This document shows, piece by piece, positions 1 through 11,250 of a stretch of DNA of 64,000 nt. The position numbers and the translations under genes were made by a program. The stretch's first letter is position 1, and every line of letters begins with the position of its first letter. This stretch comes from Calliopum simillimum (Eukaryota > Arthropoda > Insecta > Diptera > Lauxaniidae): assembly GCA_951812925.1 (NCBI GenBank), contig OX638370.1, positions 117,318,897 to 117,382,896 of the forward strand, read 5' to 3'. The notes below the pieces were generated by a model. That model was not told the DNA's origin. It ran no database searches and saw nothing but the letters and a program-made list of their open reading frames with translations.

Positions 1-1560
1 GCTTAAGGGGTTTGACTGTGTTTTTTTTATAATTTTTGATTTACTGACAATGGCATTGTTATAATTTGTTTGGTCGATTTCGAATTGTTCCCTATGTTAT
101 TTTTTTTTTTTTTTTTGGATTCAATCATATTTTGTGTTGTTGGCGTTGAAAGGCGTTGTATCCTTTGATGATTGAAAAGTTGATGACGCGTGATTCTTGA
201 ATTTGAGTTAAGGAGCGTTGTTGCTGCACTTCACATTTTATGTGTTACTCGTATTTAATTTGGAAAGTTGAGTTTTGTTAATTTTGTGAAAGGATGTCAG
301 CAGATTTTTGCCAATAATGCCGCCGACAAGCTCAAGTGGTCGGGATTTTTTTTGTTTTTTTTTTGCTGTTAATTTCTTATGTGTCTGAGAGAGTATAAGA
401 CGGTTATACATTTGCTCTTGATTTCGAATTTGGAGAACTTTGAAATGCATAGGTGTTGATGTTATACAATAGTTTGGTATATTTGTTATAAAGCTTAACT
501 ATTTTGAAGTTTTTTTATAAAATTTATCGAATTTTGTAGCATGTTCCGATCTTTATCGAAATTTTTATTTATTAAAATTTTACACAATTTACTTCAACAT
601 TTTCAAATTTCTCGAAATTGTTCGAATTTTCTTGATTTAGTAAAATTTTTTTTAAAATTTCCAATATTTATGAATTTTAGCATTCTTCCTGGAAAATTTT
701 TCCAATTATGCAACATTTTTGATTTGATCACTACTTTTTTTCGTATTTTGCTTTCTCTCTCAAGCATTTGTCAGTTTTTCCGTGATTAATGGGTGTATTT
801 CACGAAATGACAAAAAAACACCTGACCTATGGGTGTATTGTGCGATTGAAGCAAAATTTTGACCATCCTACCATGAAATTATTTCAAAATTAGCATTTTT
901 AGTAATGTACATACATCCCAGAATCAAAAAGAAATCCTAATAAAGTTACATCGCATCAAAACTACCTAAAATGTCCCCTCCGTCATAGCCCTTAGCCAAA
1001 TACAATATTCCACTGATATTCTGCGTGTGGACATATTTAAGTTGCATAAGAACAAATACTTTTTTAGTAGAGCAAGCCTCCGATGCTTGCTGGTGGCACT
1101 ATCACCATTGTCCAAATCCGTAGGTAATTCTATATCACTGCGGTTATTCCGCCGCGTTAGACTTGGAGGGCTTCCGCGCCCTGTTTTTTTTTCAAACCCA
1201 TTCATACAGAAACCAAGCCCAACAGAGGAATTCTCTCCAAATGTTCCCATGTACAAAATGGCAAAAGTACGGCAATGAAGTCGATGTCCCCTTCGTCATG
1301 CTCAAAATATTGGTGAGAAGTGGAATTTTTTTGGTGGATCATCATTGTGAAATAGTCTGTCAAACTTAGTCGATTGTGCCCGGTAGCAAGAGTTGGCGAT
1401 TTGCTTTGTGTGTGTAATGCTCAATTATTCATGAAATCTCCCCTGCGTCATGTGTCCCCTCCGACATGATTTTGCGTAATTTTTATTTCTAGTGTTGGAA
1501 ATTACGAAGTAGTAAGCAACTACTTGACAATATTTATCAATAAAAACATGTTTTTAACAA
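1..1560. other. AT-rich non-coding DNA, no gene recognised
   Basis: No ORF here has coding character. T runs occur near 103-117 and 349-363. A short direct repeat of the word ATGGGTGTATT lies at about 790 and 829. The stretch 960-1490 is less AT-rich and contains the word TGTCCCCTCCG twice (about 972 and 1450), which could mark an old repeat, but I could not assign it. Overlapping ORFs on both strands at 966-1369 share no recognisable domain. Confidence 0.5.
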
Positions 1561-1573
1561 AACCAAACATGGC

Positions 1574-2141
1574 CCAATATGGCGGTCAAAAATTCAATAT
1601 AATGGACTTTATTTAAAAATAAACTATTGCGAACCAAATTTCGTGCATGAGGGATTTTTGGGTCGCTTATCACGAAACCGGGGTTGGATTTACAAAATTC
1701 AAAATGGCGGATCCAAGATGGCGAACGAAATTTTCAAAAATTATCCGATTTTTTTGGAAATTTGGTATATAGGGGTTTTTGAGGTTGCTAATTACGAATC
1801 CGAAGTCGGATTCACAAAATTCAAGATAGAGAATACAAAATGGCAGACAAAATTTTCAAAAATCAAACTTCAGTCATCTTGGGTCTACGATCTTGAATTT
1901 TCTAAATCCAACCACGGATTCATAATCAATGACCCAAAAAACGTTCATATACCAAATTTCAAGAAAATCGGTTGAATTTTGAAAATTTCGTCCGCCATCT
2001 TGGATTCGCTATTTTGAGTTTTGTAAATCTGACTCCGGATTCGTGATCAGCGACCCTAAAACCCCCATGCACGAAATTTGGTACACAATAGTTTATTTTT
2101 AAATAAAGTCCACCATATTGAATTTTTGACCGCCATATTGG
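1574..2141. repeat. Foldback (inverted-repeat) element, about 570 bp
   Basis: The left end CCAATATGGCGGTCAAAAAT is mirrored at the right end as ATTTTTGACCGCCATATTGG, and the complementarity continues inward for most of the element (for example AAATTTCGTGCATGAGGG against CCCCCATGCACGAAATTT). Each arm holds degenerate sub-repeats containing the word TTACGAATCCGAAGTCGGAT. Related words recur at 4250-5110, 8430-8600 and 27830-28280, so this is a dispersed family. No transposase is present, so it is non-autonomous. A target duplication was not found. Confidence 0.8.
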
Positions 2142-2284
2142 AGTATCGAGAGGCATCGTGTAGATTTTAGGGGCTTTTGAGACTACTTATGATCTGGACG
2201 ATGAAATTCACCGGTTCAACAACTTTTCAAATTCAAATTTTCATATTCCGAAATTACGGTGTTTCGTGACATCCACTCATATAT

Positions 2285-2330
2285 TTTACTAGTTATCCCG
2301 GGCGCGACTTCGTTCGCCCGATGCATCGTA
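2285..2330. repeat. GC-rich hairpin motif, probably the end of a dispersed repeat
   Basis: The motif CGGGCG-N10-CGCCCG near 2299-2320 forms a 6-bp GC hairpin in otherwise AT-rich DNA. Similar TATCCCGGGCG...TTCGCCCG words are common at the ends of dispersed insect repeats, but I cannot name the family here. Confidence 0.35.
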
Positions 2331-2639
2331 CAAATATATGTGCATAATCTCATCCATCTCTGTCAAACAGTTTCAAGGGTATAAAGAATTTTGAGTTTGG
2401 CGATATTATATGTCTGGATACCTTCACAATATCCATTCAAGTATACAAATGCAGAAAAAGACAGACAGAAAACTGGGCGGAGAAAAAGGAATTTTAAAAT
2501 AAAATATGCCTTTAAGCTTTATCGGACATAATATTCATGACTGGGAAAAATTGTTGAATGGTTCTCGATTTATGGACTTTTTGATATGGCTGAAGAAGTC
2601 AAAGGAATTCCGAATTAGAGCCTGTTCTATAACCTCACC

Positions 2640-3020
2640 AAATAATAAATCTTTGAAAGAAAAAAATCATGCAAATTGAATAACTAGTTTTTGAGTTATA
2701 GGATTTTTATTGTCAAAAAGTAGGAAAACAATTTTCAAATGTTTAATTCAAAGCTTCAGAACTTTGCAAATTTCTTGGAAAGCTCATACAATTAGCTTAA
2801 AGTTTTTTACAGATAAGTTTTCTCTTAAATGTAAGGGTGACCCAAGAAGATTTTTTTTTTTTTGTAAAATAAATCAGAAAATCAATTTTTTGCCTAAAAC
2901 TCTGAAAGGGTACATTTTAGACCAATCTCCTTCTCCCGCTCAGACAAAATTTTTATTAGTCCAGGCCTCCTCTATCACCTCTCAGCAACTTCTCAAGCTT
3001 AACGCTTAGACCATGTATAT
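2640..3020. repeat. Fragment of a foldback family, copy 1 (one arm)
   Basis: This carries the family words AGGGTGACCC, CAGAAAATCA, GGGTACATTTTAGACCA and TAGTCCAGGCCTCCTCTATC. The same series occurs at 30530-30870, 32847-33620, 35375-36200 and 61890-62010. Only one arm is present, so this is a truncated copy. Confidence 0.6.
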
Positions 3021-3337
3021 TTTGTGGTGAGTTGTAAAACTTTGGCGAAACAATCCAAAAAAACTTTGATAAACAGTAAGAGACCTACAAATTTTTATTT
3101 AAAACGCTGCAGAAAAACAAGGCGCCATAATAAAGCTGCGTGAAATAGATTGCGAACGGTGTTTTCTTTTTTTTTGGGAGCTACAAGTTTTTGTATGTTA
3201 GCGGTTAAAAAAAATTAACAAATCAAATCAGACATTCATTAATTACAATAAATTTCCAATGCATTTATTGTGTTTTTTTTTCACGCGCTCTTTTGTTTTT
3301 ATGCCATATATGGACCGTATTTCGCGCTAAAACAGTT

Positions 3338-3568
3338 TCAAGCAAAAGTTTTAAAGATACCACCAAATGTGCCATACTCGAAATAGTCATGGATGGCATT
3401 CAGATGGCATATATAGCACCCAACTACTCGTATAGCGGCATACGTTAAAGAAGCCAACAAAACATCCTTGGGCGTTATCAGCGCTATGAAATACGCTGAA
3501 GTTTCAAAATTGGCAAATTGGCTGCAAGGCGGTGGAACTTGAAACGTTTTTGGCCTAAAGACAAACAC
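3338..3568 (-). other. Possible coding remnant, unidentified
   Basis: A 76-codon minus-strand open frame has more balanced composition than its surroundings. Its translation is hydrophobic in the middle (around ALITPKDVLLASLTYAAI). The plus strand also has partially open frames through the same DNA. I recognise no family, and no splice sites clearly define an exon. It may be a gene fragment or chance; confidence that it is a functional gene is low. Confidence 0.15.
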
Positions 3569-3569
3569 T

Positions 3570-4250
3570 AAAATAAAATGATATTAAGAAGAAAACAAAA
3601 AAAAACAAAAAAAACACAAAAAACATTAAACTTGGGCACATGCTAAAAACTATAGAACCAAAGAAGAAGAGTCGAAAAAATATGATTTTTATTTCTTTCT
3701 TGATATTCGTGCCATTCTGCTTGGGGCTCGAAAAAATCATAAAAATTTGTTTTAGGTTTTTTTCCTCATTTTTCTGCTTCATTTATTATTTTAGTTAAAA
3801 ACAATAAAAAAAAAATTAAGATGAACTGTTATAACTGACAGATGACTACTAGAAGAATAGTTCGTGTCAAATATCAAATGTCAGTTTACGGAACTGCAGC
3901 TGACACGACTGTCAGTGATATGTGGTTGTGTCTGGGAGAGGCGCAGAAGAGAAGCAGTAACATGTTGAAATTTATGAGCTAAGCACATTTATTGATAAAA
4001 TATCTGCAAATAAAGAGTTTTTAAATAAAATAAGGAAAATAATATTTGATATCTGTGATATCATCGGTAGCATTTAACTTTGAAAATGAGCGTGATCGCA
4101 TCAAGGACATGCTCGCCTTCCATATGGTCCGAAATCGTCCGCAGTTTTTTTTATCCAAAAATTTAATCCAAAATTTGGAATTTTCGTTATGTAATTATTT
4201 TTTGAGAAAATCGTCATACATTTTGGATCTGTCATTTTGTTTTTAAGAAA
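3570..4250. other. AT-rich non-coding DNA
   Basis: A-rich tracts at 3590-3625 and 3805-3820, and no recognisable gene, repeat or RNA. The short plus-strand ORF at 4046-4246 has no coding character. Confidence 0.5.
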
Positions 4251-5110
4251 TGTATGTCGACTTTTGGAATCAGCGATCCCGAAACCACCCTAGCTACAAT
4301 TTTGTTGTCATATAATCACAAGATTTTGATTTTTATAAAGTGGTTTTCAAGTTAGGAATCAGCGACCCGAAAAACATAGAAACTGATATGTTCTTTTATC
4401 AAAACTAAGCTGGATAGACAGTGGTCCAGACGGCACCGATTAGCCGTAGTCTTCATCATTAAGCTTTACTTTTATGTTTTCAAAATTGAAACTTTTCTTT
4501 CTGAGATATCACTCATTAAAGTAAAGATACTCCAATTCCATACAAATTGCAAGACATCTCGGAAAATTGTGATCTTATTGGAAAAGTCTGAAGGTAAGGC
4601 TTAAGAAGGAAGATTAGGGCTACACAATGGCGTTGATGAAAGTGCACTACTCTTCTGCTTGAATGAAAGCTATATGCCTGAAAAAAGTGTTTTCTACACT
4701 TAAAAACAAAGAACTGATACACAAAAATAAATGCCAGATTCGGAATCAGCGACCGCAAAAGAACCAAAATAAGATCTTAGGGGTCGTTAATCACGAATCT
4801 GAAGTCAGAATTTTGGAATTTTCAAATCTAAGATAGCGAATGAAATATGGCTTCTCACATCATAATTTTGCCAAGTCGAAAGGGAAAAAATCTATGGCGA
4901 ACTATCAACAAACTTCAACTGATAGTTTTTTGGAATACCCGAAGGTTGCCGAAGGTCTACATGGTCAAAACGAAGAGTATCTGTATATACGAGAGGGAAA
5001 AAGTCTATGGCGGACTATCATTAAACCCTAACTGATAGTTTCCTATAACAACCGAAGATTCCCGAAGGTCACCCGAAGGCTTCATAATCAAAACGAAGAA
5101 TATCTTGGTG
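4250..5110. repeat. Dispersed TCAGCGACC-type repeats and a 115-bp tandem repeat
   Basis: At 4250-4800 the words AATCAGCGACC and GGTCGTTAATCACGAATCTG recur in both orientations and relate this DNA to the foldback element at 1.6-2.1 kb. From about 4879 there are two roughly 115-bp tandem units. Each begins near GGGAAAAA(A/G)TCTATGGCG, continues through CTGATAGTTT, and ends near CAAAACGAAGA(A/G)TATCT. The RTE element is inserted at the end of the second unit, and a third diverged unit continues after it at 8263. Confidence 0.65.
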
Positions 5111-8100
5111 TACTAATGAAGCATGGATCGGAAAACGATGGGAAATAACTCTCCAAGTGGTACCCACCAGAGTGTGGTTAATCCACCTGCCTCGGCAGCA
5201 TGCACATCGGATTTGGAGGTGCAAGAAACATGCATAGTTAGGAATGATTCTCCTATAACTGGAACCAATATGGTTTCTCAAAATTTTAAAATCCTTTCGA
5301 TGAAAACTCGAACACGCATCGGCTCTTGGAATGTCCGAACTCTAAATGAACCAGGCAAAATACACCAAGCCGTTAGAGAACTCCACAAATTCAACCTTGA
5401 GATATTGGGATTAAGCGAGTGTAGATGGAACGGTGCCGGCGAATATGTACTTCCTGACGGCGAAAAATTTCTATACTCCGGTAAATCGCAAGATGACATC
5501 CACAGGGATGGAGTTGGATTTTTGCTAAGTAAAACTGCAGTAAAGGCAGTAATGGAATGGAAACCTGTAAACGAAAGACTCATTTGGTGCAGATTTCGAA
5601 CCCCCGCAAGAAATATTACCATCTTCCAAGCATACGCGCCCACAGAGTTGGCAGAGAGAGAAACCAAAGATGAATTCTACAGCCAGCTCGCTGCAGCAAT
5701 AAACAGTGCTCACAAGAACGACATCATAATGGTTATGGGCGATTTGAATGCCAAAGTAGGCTCAGAAAACCTTAACCTAGAGCACGTGATTGGAAGACAT
5801 GGCTTGGGTGCGAGAAACGACAATGGAGAGCTTCTCATTGACGCCTGCAATACAGCCGGTCTTGTCGTTGGAGGTACGCTATTCCCACACAAAAAATGCC
5901 ATAAAGCTACTTGGGTGTCTCCAAACAACACCACTGAAAACCAAATCGACCACTTCTGCATTAGCAGAAAATGGAGAGGGAGTCTTCTGGACGTACGAGT
6001 AAAGAGGGCCGCTGACATAGGCTCCGACCACCATCTTCTCGTCGCGGTCATTCGACTAAAACTTGCCGCTAATAAACGTCCCAGCGAACAATCTGTAGCA
6101 AAAAAATTCGACGTGCTTAAGCTTAAGAACGATGAGGTACGCAGATCTTTCGTAGAAGAACTTAAAACAGTTCCGTTCGATTGTGGTGGAAGTATTGAAA
6201 CATCATGGAGGGCCGCTAAGGCTGCGTTCTTAAACTCCAGTGAAAAAATACTTGGGTTTCGACCCTCGAACAAGAAGCACTGGATGAGCGAGGAAACGTG
6301 GGGTCTTGTCGAAAAAAGAAGAAGCGCGAAAAAACTGAGAGACGACGCTAAAACTAGAGCGCAAAAGAACGTCGCCGAAAAGGTCTTTAACTCTCTCAAT
6401 AAAGAAGTCAGGCGATCGTGCAGACAAGACAAAAGAAGAATGTATAACGACCTCGCGAGCGAAGCCGAAAGCGCTGCAAATGCTCAAAATCTCAGGCAGC
6501 TTTACGATATCACCCGCAGATTATCAGGCAGAAAACTCCAACAGAGCCGCCCTATCAAAGACAAAAACGGAAATCTCTTAACATCTGCAGACGACCAACT
6601 AAACAGATGGAAAGAGTATTTTTGCGATATACTAAATCCCATGTCTACCACATCCCTGCAACCAGAATCACCAACTACAACTGCCGCAATGACTCGCAGT
6701 AGTAGTCGAATACAAACACCGCCGCCTACAATTGATGAAATTGTGAAAGCTATCCAAAGCATGAAAAACAACAAGGCCGCCGGTATAGATCAAATAACAG
6801 CTGAACTGCTAAAGGCATGCCCCGTAACATCAGCTAAAATTCTCCATCCTCTGCTCAACAAAATCTGGAGTGAAAAGCGTTTGCCAGAAGATTGGCTACA
6901 TGGCATGTTAGTCAAATTACCGAAAAAAGGTGACCTAAGCGAGTGCCGAAACTATAGAGGCATCACCTTGCTCTCAGTTCCATCAAAAGTACTGACGAAA
7001 GTGCTTCTGAGCAGGGTAAGCGAAAAACTTGATTCAGCCATTCGAAAGCAGCAAGCAGGATTCCGGCGAAACAGATCATGCGTGGATCAAATCAACACGC
7101 TCAGAATAATTGTCGAACAATCATGCGAGTGGCGTGCTTCACTTCAACTTGTCTTCGTTGACTATAGCACTGCCTTTGACAGTGTCTCCCGAGAAAACAT
7201 CTGGGCGTCACTGCAACGAAGAGGTATTGCCGCAAAGGCCATAAACTTAGTACGTGCACAATATGAAGGCTTTAAATGCAGTGTGTTACACAACGGGTTG
7301 TTGTCACCGACATTCACCACTAATTCAGGCGTACGGCAGGGGTGTTTACTATCACCATCACTCTTCCTTATCGTTCTTGATGATATCCTAGATAAAGCTC
7401 TTAATAAGGCCAAAAGGGGTATTCAATGGAACTTTACCGAACATCTGGAAGATCTCGACTACGCTGACGACATCTGCCTCTTATCGTCCAAACATTCAGA
7501 TATGCAAAGCAAAATTGAAGACCTTGTCTTGGAATCACAAAAGGCCGGCCTAAAAATCAACGTATCCAAGACTAAAAGCATGAAGCTAAACGCAAGCAAT
7601 GACATCACGTTTAAAGCTGGCAGTGATGACATCGGAAACGTCGATAGCTTCACGTATCTAGGCAGCATTATCTCCATGGATGGTGGAGCAAAAGAGGATA
7701 TCAACTCAAGAATAGCAAAAGCAAAAGGCGCGTTTGCTCAACTGAACAAAATATGGTCTTCATCCGTTATATCCACCAAAACGAGAGTGCGCATTTTTGA
7801 TTCGAATGTGAAATCGGTTTTGTTATATGGGTGCGAAACATGGCTTGTTACTGAACAACTAACAAACAAGCTGCAAGTATTCGTCAACAAATGCTTAAGG
7901 CGTATATTAAAGGTTTGGTGGCCTCGCACTATATCAAATGCCGAGCTACATCAAAAATGCAAACAGAAGGCTATAGCAAACGAGATCAAGCTGCGCAAAT
8001 GGGGATGGATTGGTCACACTCTCCGGAAACCACACAGCGAAGTTTGTCGCCAGGCCCTTGAGTGGAATCCACAAGGCAGTAGAGGACGTGGTAGACCCAA

Positions 8101-8262
8101 AACCAACTGGAAAAGGTCGTTGGAAAAGGAAATCCAAGAATCGGGAAAATCGTGGCAAGAGATCAAAGTCATCGCAAGGGATCGTGACAAATGGAGAGAT
8201 TTCATATTGGCCCTATGCTCCTCCTAGGAGTTAAAGGAGAATACATACATACATACACTATA
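5111..8262 (+). mobile_element. RTE-like non-LTR retrotransposon, essentially complete
   Basis: The element consists of one long ORF, a very short 5' leader and a short 3' tail ending in a TACA microsatellite (8241-8257), the sort of 3' end typical of RTE-clade LINEs. It interrupts a 115-bp tandem repeat: unit 2 stops just before it and unit 3 resumes at about 8263 (GGGAAAACATC). The word ACTA occurs on both sides (about 5113 and 8257) and could be a short target-site duplication. The 5' end lies only about ten bases before the ATG, so it is either full length for a short-leader element or slightly truncated. There is no poly(A) tail. Confidence 0.85.
5123..8227 (+). CDS. RTE-type endonuclease/reverse transcriptase polyprotein
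   Basis: This 1034-residue ORF encodes the enzyme a LINE uses to nick target DNA and reverse-transcribe its RNA at the nick. Residues about 65-305 form an apurinic-type (EEP) endonuclease: GSWNVRT (67-73, Asn70), SECRW (catalytic Glu99), GDLNAKVG (Asp207, Asn209) and SDHHLL (Asp302-His303). The reverse transcriptase follows: NKAAGIDQ, the KLPKKGD and CRNYRGITLLS blocks, VDYSTAFDSV, GVRQGCLLSP, and the catalytic YADD at 780-783. The C-terminal region has WGWIGHTLRKP and GRGRPKTNW, seen in many insect RTE-like proteins that are often mislabelled craniofacial development protein 2-like. No stop or frameshift breaks the frame, so the copy is probably young. I chose the first in-frame ATG; the endonuclease begins about 60 residues later. 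Its codon use is more balanced than the flanking AT-rich DNA. Confidence 0.96.
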   Translation: MDRKTMGNNSPSGTHQSVVNPPASAACTSDLEVQETCIVRNDSPITGTNMVSQNFKILSMKTRTRIGSWNVRTLNEPGKIHQAVRELHKFNLEILGLSECRWNGAGEYVLPDGEKFLYSGKSQDDIHRDGVGFLLSKTAVKAVMEWKPVNERLIWCRFRTPARNITIFQAYAPTELAERETKDEFYSQLAAAINSAHKNDIIMVMGDLNAKVGSENLNLEHVIGRHGLGARNDNGELLIDACNTAGLVVGGTLFPHKKCHKATWVSPNNTTENQIDHFCISRKWRGSLLDVRVKRAADIGSDHHLLVAVIRLKLAANKRPSEQSVAKKFDVLKLKNDEVRRSFVEELKTVPFDCGGSIETSWRAAKAAFLNSSEKILGFRPSNKKHWMSEETWGLVEKRRSAKKLRDDAKTRAQKNVAEKVFNSLNKEVRRSCRQDKRRMYNDLASEAESAANAQNLRQLYDITRRLSGRKLQQSRPIKDKNGNLLTSADDQLNRWKEYFCDILNPMSTTSLQPESPTTTAAMTRSSSRIQTPPPTIDEIVKAIQSMKNNKAAGIDQITAELLKACPVTSAKILHPLLNKIWSEKRLPEDWLHGMLVKLPKKGDLSECRNYRGITLLSVPSKVLTKVLLSRVSEKLDSAIRKQQAGFRRNRSCVDQINTLRIIVEQSCEWRASLQLVFVDYSTAFDSVSRENIWASLQRRGIAAKAINLVRAQYEGFKCSVLHNGLLSPTFTTNSGVRQGCLLSPSLFLIVLDDILDKALNKAKRGIQWNFTEHLEDLDYADDICLLSSKHSDMQSKIEDLVLESQKAGLKINVSKTKSMKLNASNDITFKAGSDDIGNVDSFTYLGSIISMDGGAKEDINSRIAKAKGAFAQLNKIWSSSVISTKTRVRIFDSNVKSVLLYGCETWLVTEQLTNKLQVFVNKCLRRILKVWWPRTISNAELHQKCKQKAIANEIKLRKWGWIGHTLRKPHSEVCRQALEWNPQGSRGRGRPKTNWKRSLEKEIQESGKSWQEIKVIARDRDKWRDFILALCSS

Positions 8263-8620
8263 GGGAAAACATCAATGGCGAGCTAGCAACAAGCCTTAAT
8301 TGATAGTTTTGTGGGACACCCCAGCTATGCTATTGGGAATTTTTAAGATGCACACCGGTTCAAAATACCTAAAAGCTGGCCTAAAGTCGAAATCATTAAA
8401 GTTTCGAGACGAGATTTTTTACATGGGGGTTTTTGAGGTCGATGATTACGAATTTGATGTTAGATTTTTAAAAGAGAAAATGGCCGGACGAATTGCATTA
8501 ATATTCAACCAAATCAACAAAAAAATTTGCTCGGGGGTTTTTGGGGTCACTGATTACGAATCTGATGTTAGATTTTTTAAAAAAAAAAGGGCGGATTTGA
8601 AATGGCAAAAAAGCAACACT
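8263..8620. repeat. Continuation of the tandem and TCAGCGACC-type repeats
   Basis: The start (GGGAAAACATCAATGGCGAG, then TTGATAGTTTTGTGGGACAC) is a diverged third unit of the tandem repeat interrupted by the RTE insertion. From 8400 two direct copies of GGGGGTTTTTGAGGTC(G)ATGATTACGAAT-like sequence are spaced about 118 bp apart, matching the 1.6-2.1 kb family. Confidence 0.6.
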
Positions 8621-10600
8621 TGTACAATTTTTATATCTAATTTAAAAATTTATTCCAAAACTTTAACTTTGATAGAGTTGTGTGCAATGGTAAACTGATC
8701 TACATAAAAATGGGTTTTAGATTCTTTCATCATGGAGTATAAGCTGTGTAATAATATAAACATTTTTCCATTTCAGGCGAGCAACACATATTGATACTTT
8801 GTAAGCAATATGAGTTAAATTTTCCTATGGGTGCTTCAGAAAAAATCGCATCAAACAAAAAAGGCAAAAAAGGCACCTCCATTTTTTTATATGTATTAGA
8901 AAAGGTTTCAATCTTCTTAAATCCAAAAAATCTTGGTGGTATGACGTGATACAAATTAGTTCTGGGCTTTTTTCATAACCATTGTTGACTGATTTTGTGA
9001 AATAATTTGATTTTAATTTAATCATAATTACCGTAAAAGTATAAATTATTGCAAGTTTTGATTATATAGGTTCGATAGAATTTTTTTTTTCACAAAAAGA
9101 TTTCATATTCAAACATTAAAATCGGTTAAGTTTTTCAGTAACCACACAATTTTTACAGTGAACATTTAATTTTTACTTTTAACTCACAGAATTTTGCATC
9201 TGAGAAGCGTACTTTTGGAGAGATCCCAAGAGCATTGTAGGAGTACCTAGATCTTTCTAACAAATTTTTTGAGGTCTATGAATATTTGTTAGACAATACG
9301 ATTTATAAAAAGTTAATTTAAAAAAACTTTTTTTTTTGACTTTTGGCCACCTTTTAAGGATTTTGAACCAGTGTGAGAAGGTTTTGAAAGAAATAATAAT
9401 AATACCTAAATTTTTATTGCTGACGTAGAAGTGGCGTAAATTAACACTTTTGTCTGTATCTTCTAAGCTATTAGAAATCAAAAAACAAAACAAACAGGCC
9501 TAGCGAAGCGGGCAAAGAAGGCTAGTCTCAAACAAACGAACTAAAACATATCTTAGAAAACCAAAAATATTCATTAGAAGTAGCTCTTTTTTCGCAATAG
9601 TTCAACATTTTTAGTATTACCTGCCGCTAGCATAAAAAAATCACTAAAAGCATAAGAAAAAAACAACAACATTTCAATATCTCTTGCTGGTACAATAGGA
9701 TTTAGTCCTTTTCAATTATAATCCAGTGAATCCTTAACAAGTATTGGCGCCAGTCATTGAACATTTTGCGTTCTTAATAAGATCAGCCACGTCTGCATTG
9801 AGATTTACGACGATCCTACCTGTGCCGTGATTTTAATTTGCAAAACGCAGGGAACAACAACAACATTGGAAATACACTATGGACAGAGCAAAATAAGGGG
9901 AAGGACTTTGTTTATTTTCGCAAAAGGGTTTAGCTACGGTTCATCATGTTTTGCGCCTCGTTTGACGTGTTAAACTGTTTTTCTTTTGGCCTTTGTTTTC
10001 ATTGTTGACCTTCGTTAATTTTTGCTTTTCTTACACACCCTATGGTTATGTATTCCCTGAAAAATTTGCTATGCGCTTAGATATGGACATAAGTGCTCTG
10101 TTGCACGTTCTGCAGATTTAGATGATGCCAGAAGTTTTCAAGCCAAAATTCATAAATTGACAGCCGATTTCTATTCGGAAGAATATATTTGAAAGCTATT
10201 GACCTAATCTTAATTTTTGGTTAAAATTATGGGCGAATTTTGTAACGAGTTTGATTTTTTAATTTTTTCCACAACCACCCAACAACTCCCCCCCAACTCC
10301 CAAAAAAATTCCAGAAAAATTTTTATTGGATATGGCTTGAAGCAAAACCATATTCTAAACTTCAGCGAATATGTGACAGCAACATCATATTATCTTTTAC
10401 CGCGTGAGATTAAATTTGTGTAGTTAGCTTTCTGATTCTGTTCTTCATTCTGTTCGAAGATCAAAAGTTTTTCACCTATTTACAGATCTATAATTTTTCT
10501 TGAAGTTTCTCAAAAGAGGCTGAAATGAGGATTCTGCAAACTTGGTGCAACTAACTGTTAATCAACTGGATGAAAAATTGTATAGTTTGCACTCAAAGCA
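8620..10600. other. Non-coding DNA, nothing recognised
   Basis: AT-rich, with poly-T runs and no ORF of coding quality, RNA gene or clear repeat. Confidence 0.5.
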
Positions 10601-11250
10601 ACCGTTGTTGCGATCCCACTAACAACAACAACAGCACCAACAACAACAGCAACAACAACAGTTATTTAGCACATTGCCGATCCTAATATGTAACATGAAA
10701 AATGATCATCAAGTGCAGCGGCAACAAACAGTAGCACAGCAACAATAATATTGCTACAACATCAGCCCTGATTGTGACCAACATATGCAAATTACCAACT
10801 GCTCTATCCAACTCGATGCAAACTTGAACGCATTATTGTTCGGGTACTTCCCGTATGTTGCTTGTTGCAGCAAATTTAGTATTCTTTGTAAATTTGCTGC
10901 AGAGGATTTCTGTGAAAGTTTTCCGCAGTAGCAACTTTTGTTGTGCAAGTAATGGTAAGAGTTGCCAGAGTTCAAATTTTAATAGTTTAGGCATGTTTAA
11001 GCCAGGTCTGTGCCATATTCGAGTATGCCCTGAGTTTGCTCTTATTCTGCTCTGAGTCTGATCTTTGTCCATTCTAGCAAATCATATTTGACTTGGCAAC
11101 TCTATGCATCTGCAACAACCCAAAAAAACGCCCATGCAGCAGCAACATTCACTGCTCATCTATCAACAGCAACAACAACCTGCAGCCCACAACTCCCAAG
11201 TCAAATGAAGGCGCATTAAAGTGCGCTGCATTTGCTACCAGTTAAATACA
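10600..11250. repeat. CAA/CAG-rich low-complexity stretch
   Basis: Interrupted CAA and CAG triplets occur at 10618-10662, 10712-10748 and 11160-11185. They resemble opa-type repeats common near fly regulatory and coding DNA, but no frame stays open across them. No exon could be supported. Confidence 0.5.

Noticed and set aside
5278..8205. Many ORFs antisense or out of frame to the RTE ORF
   Set aside because: Shadows of the 1034-codon frame, which alone carries the endonuclease and reverse transcriptase motifs.
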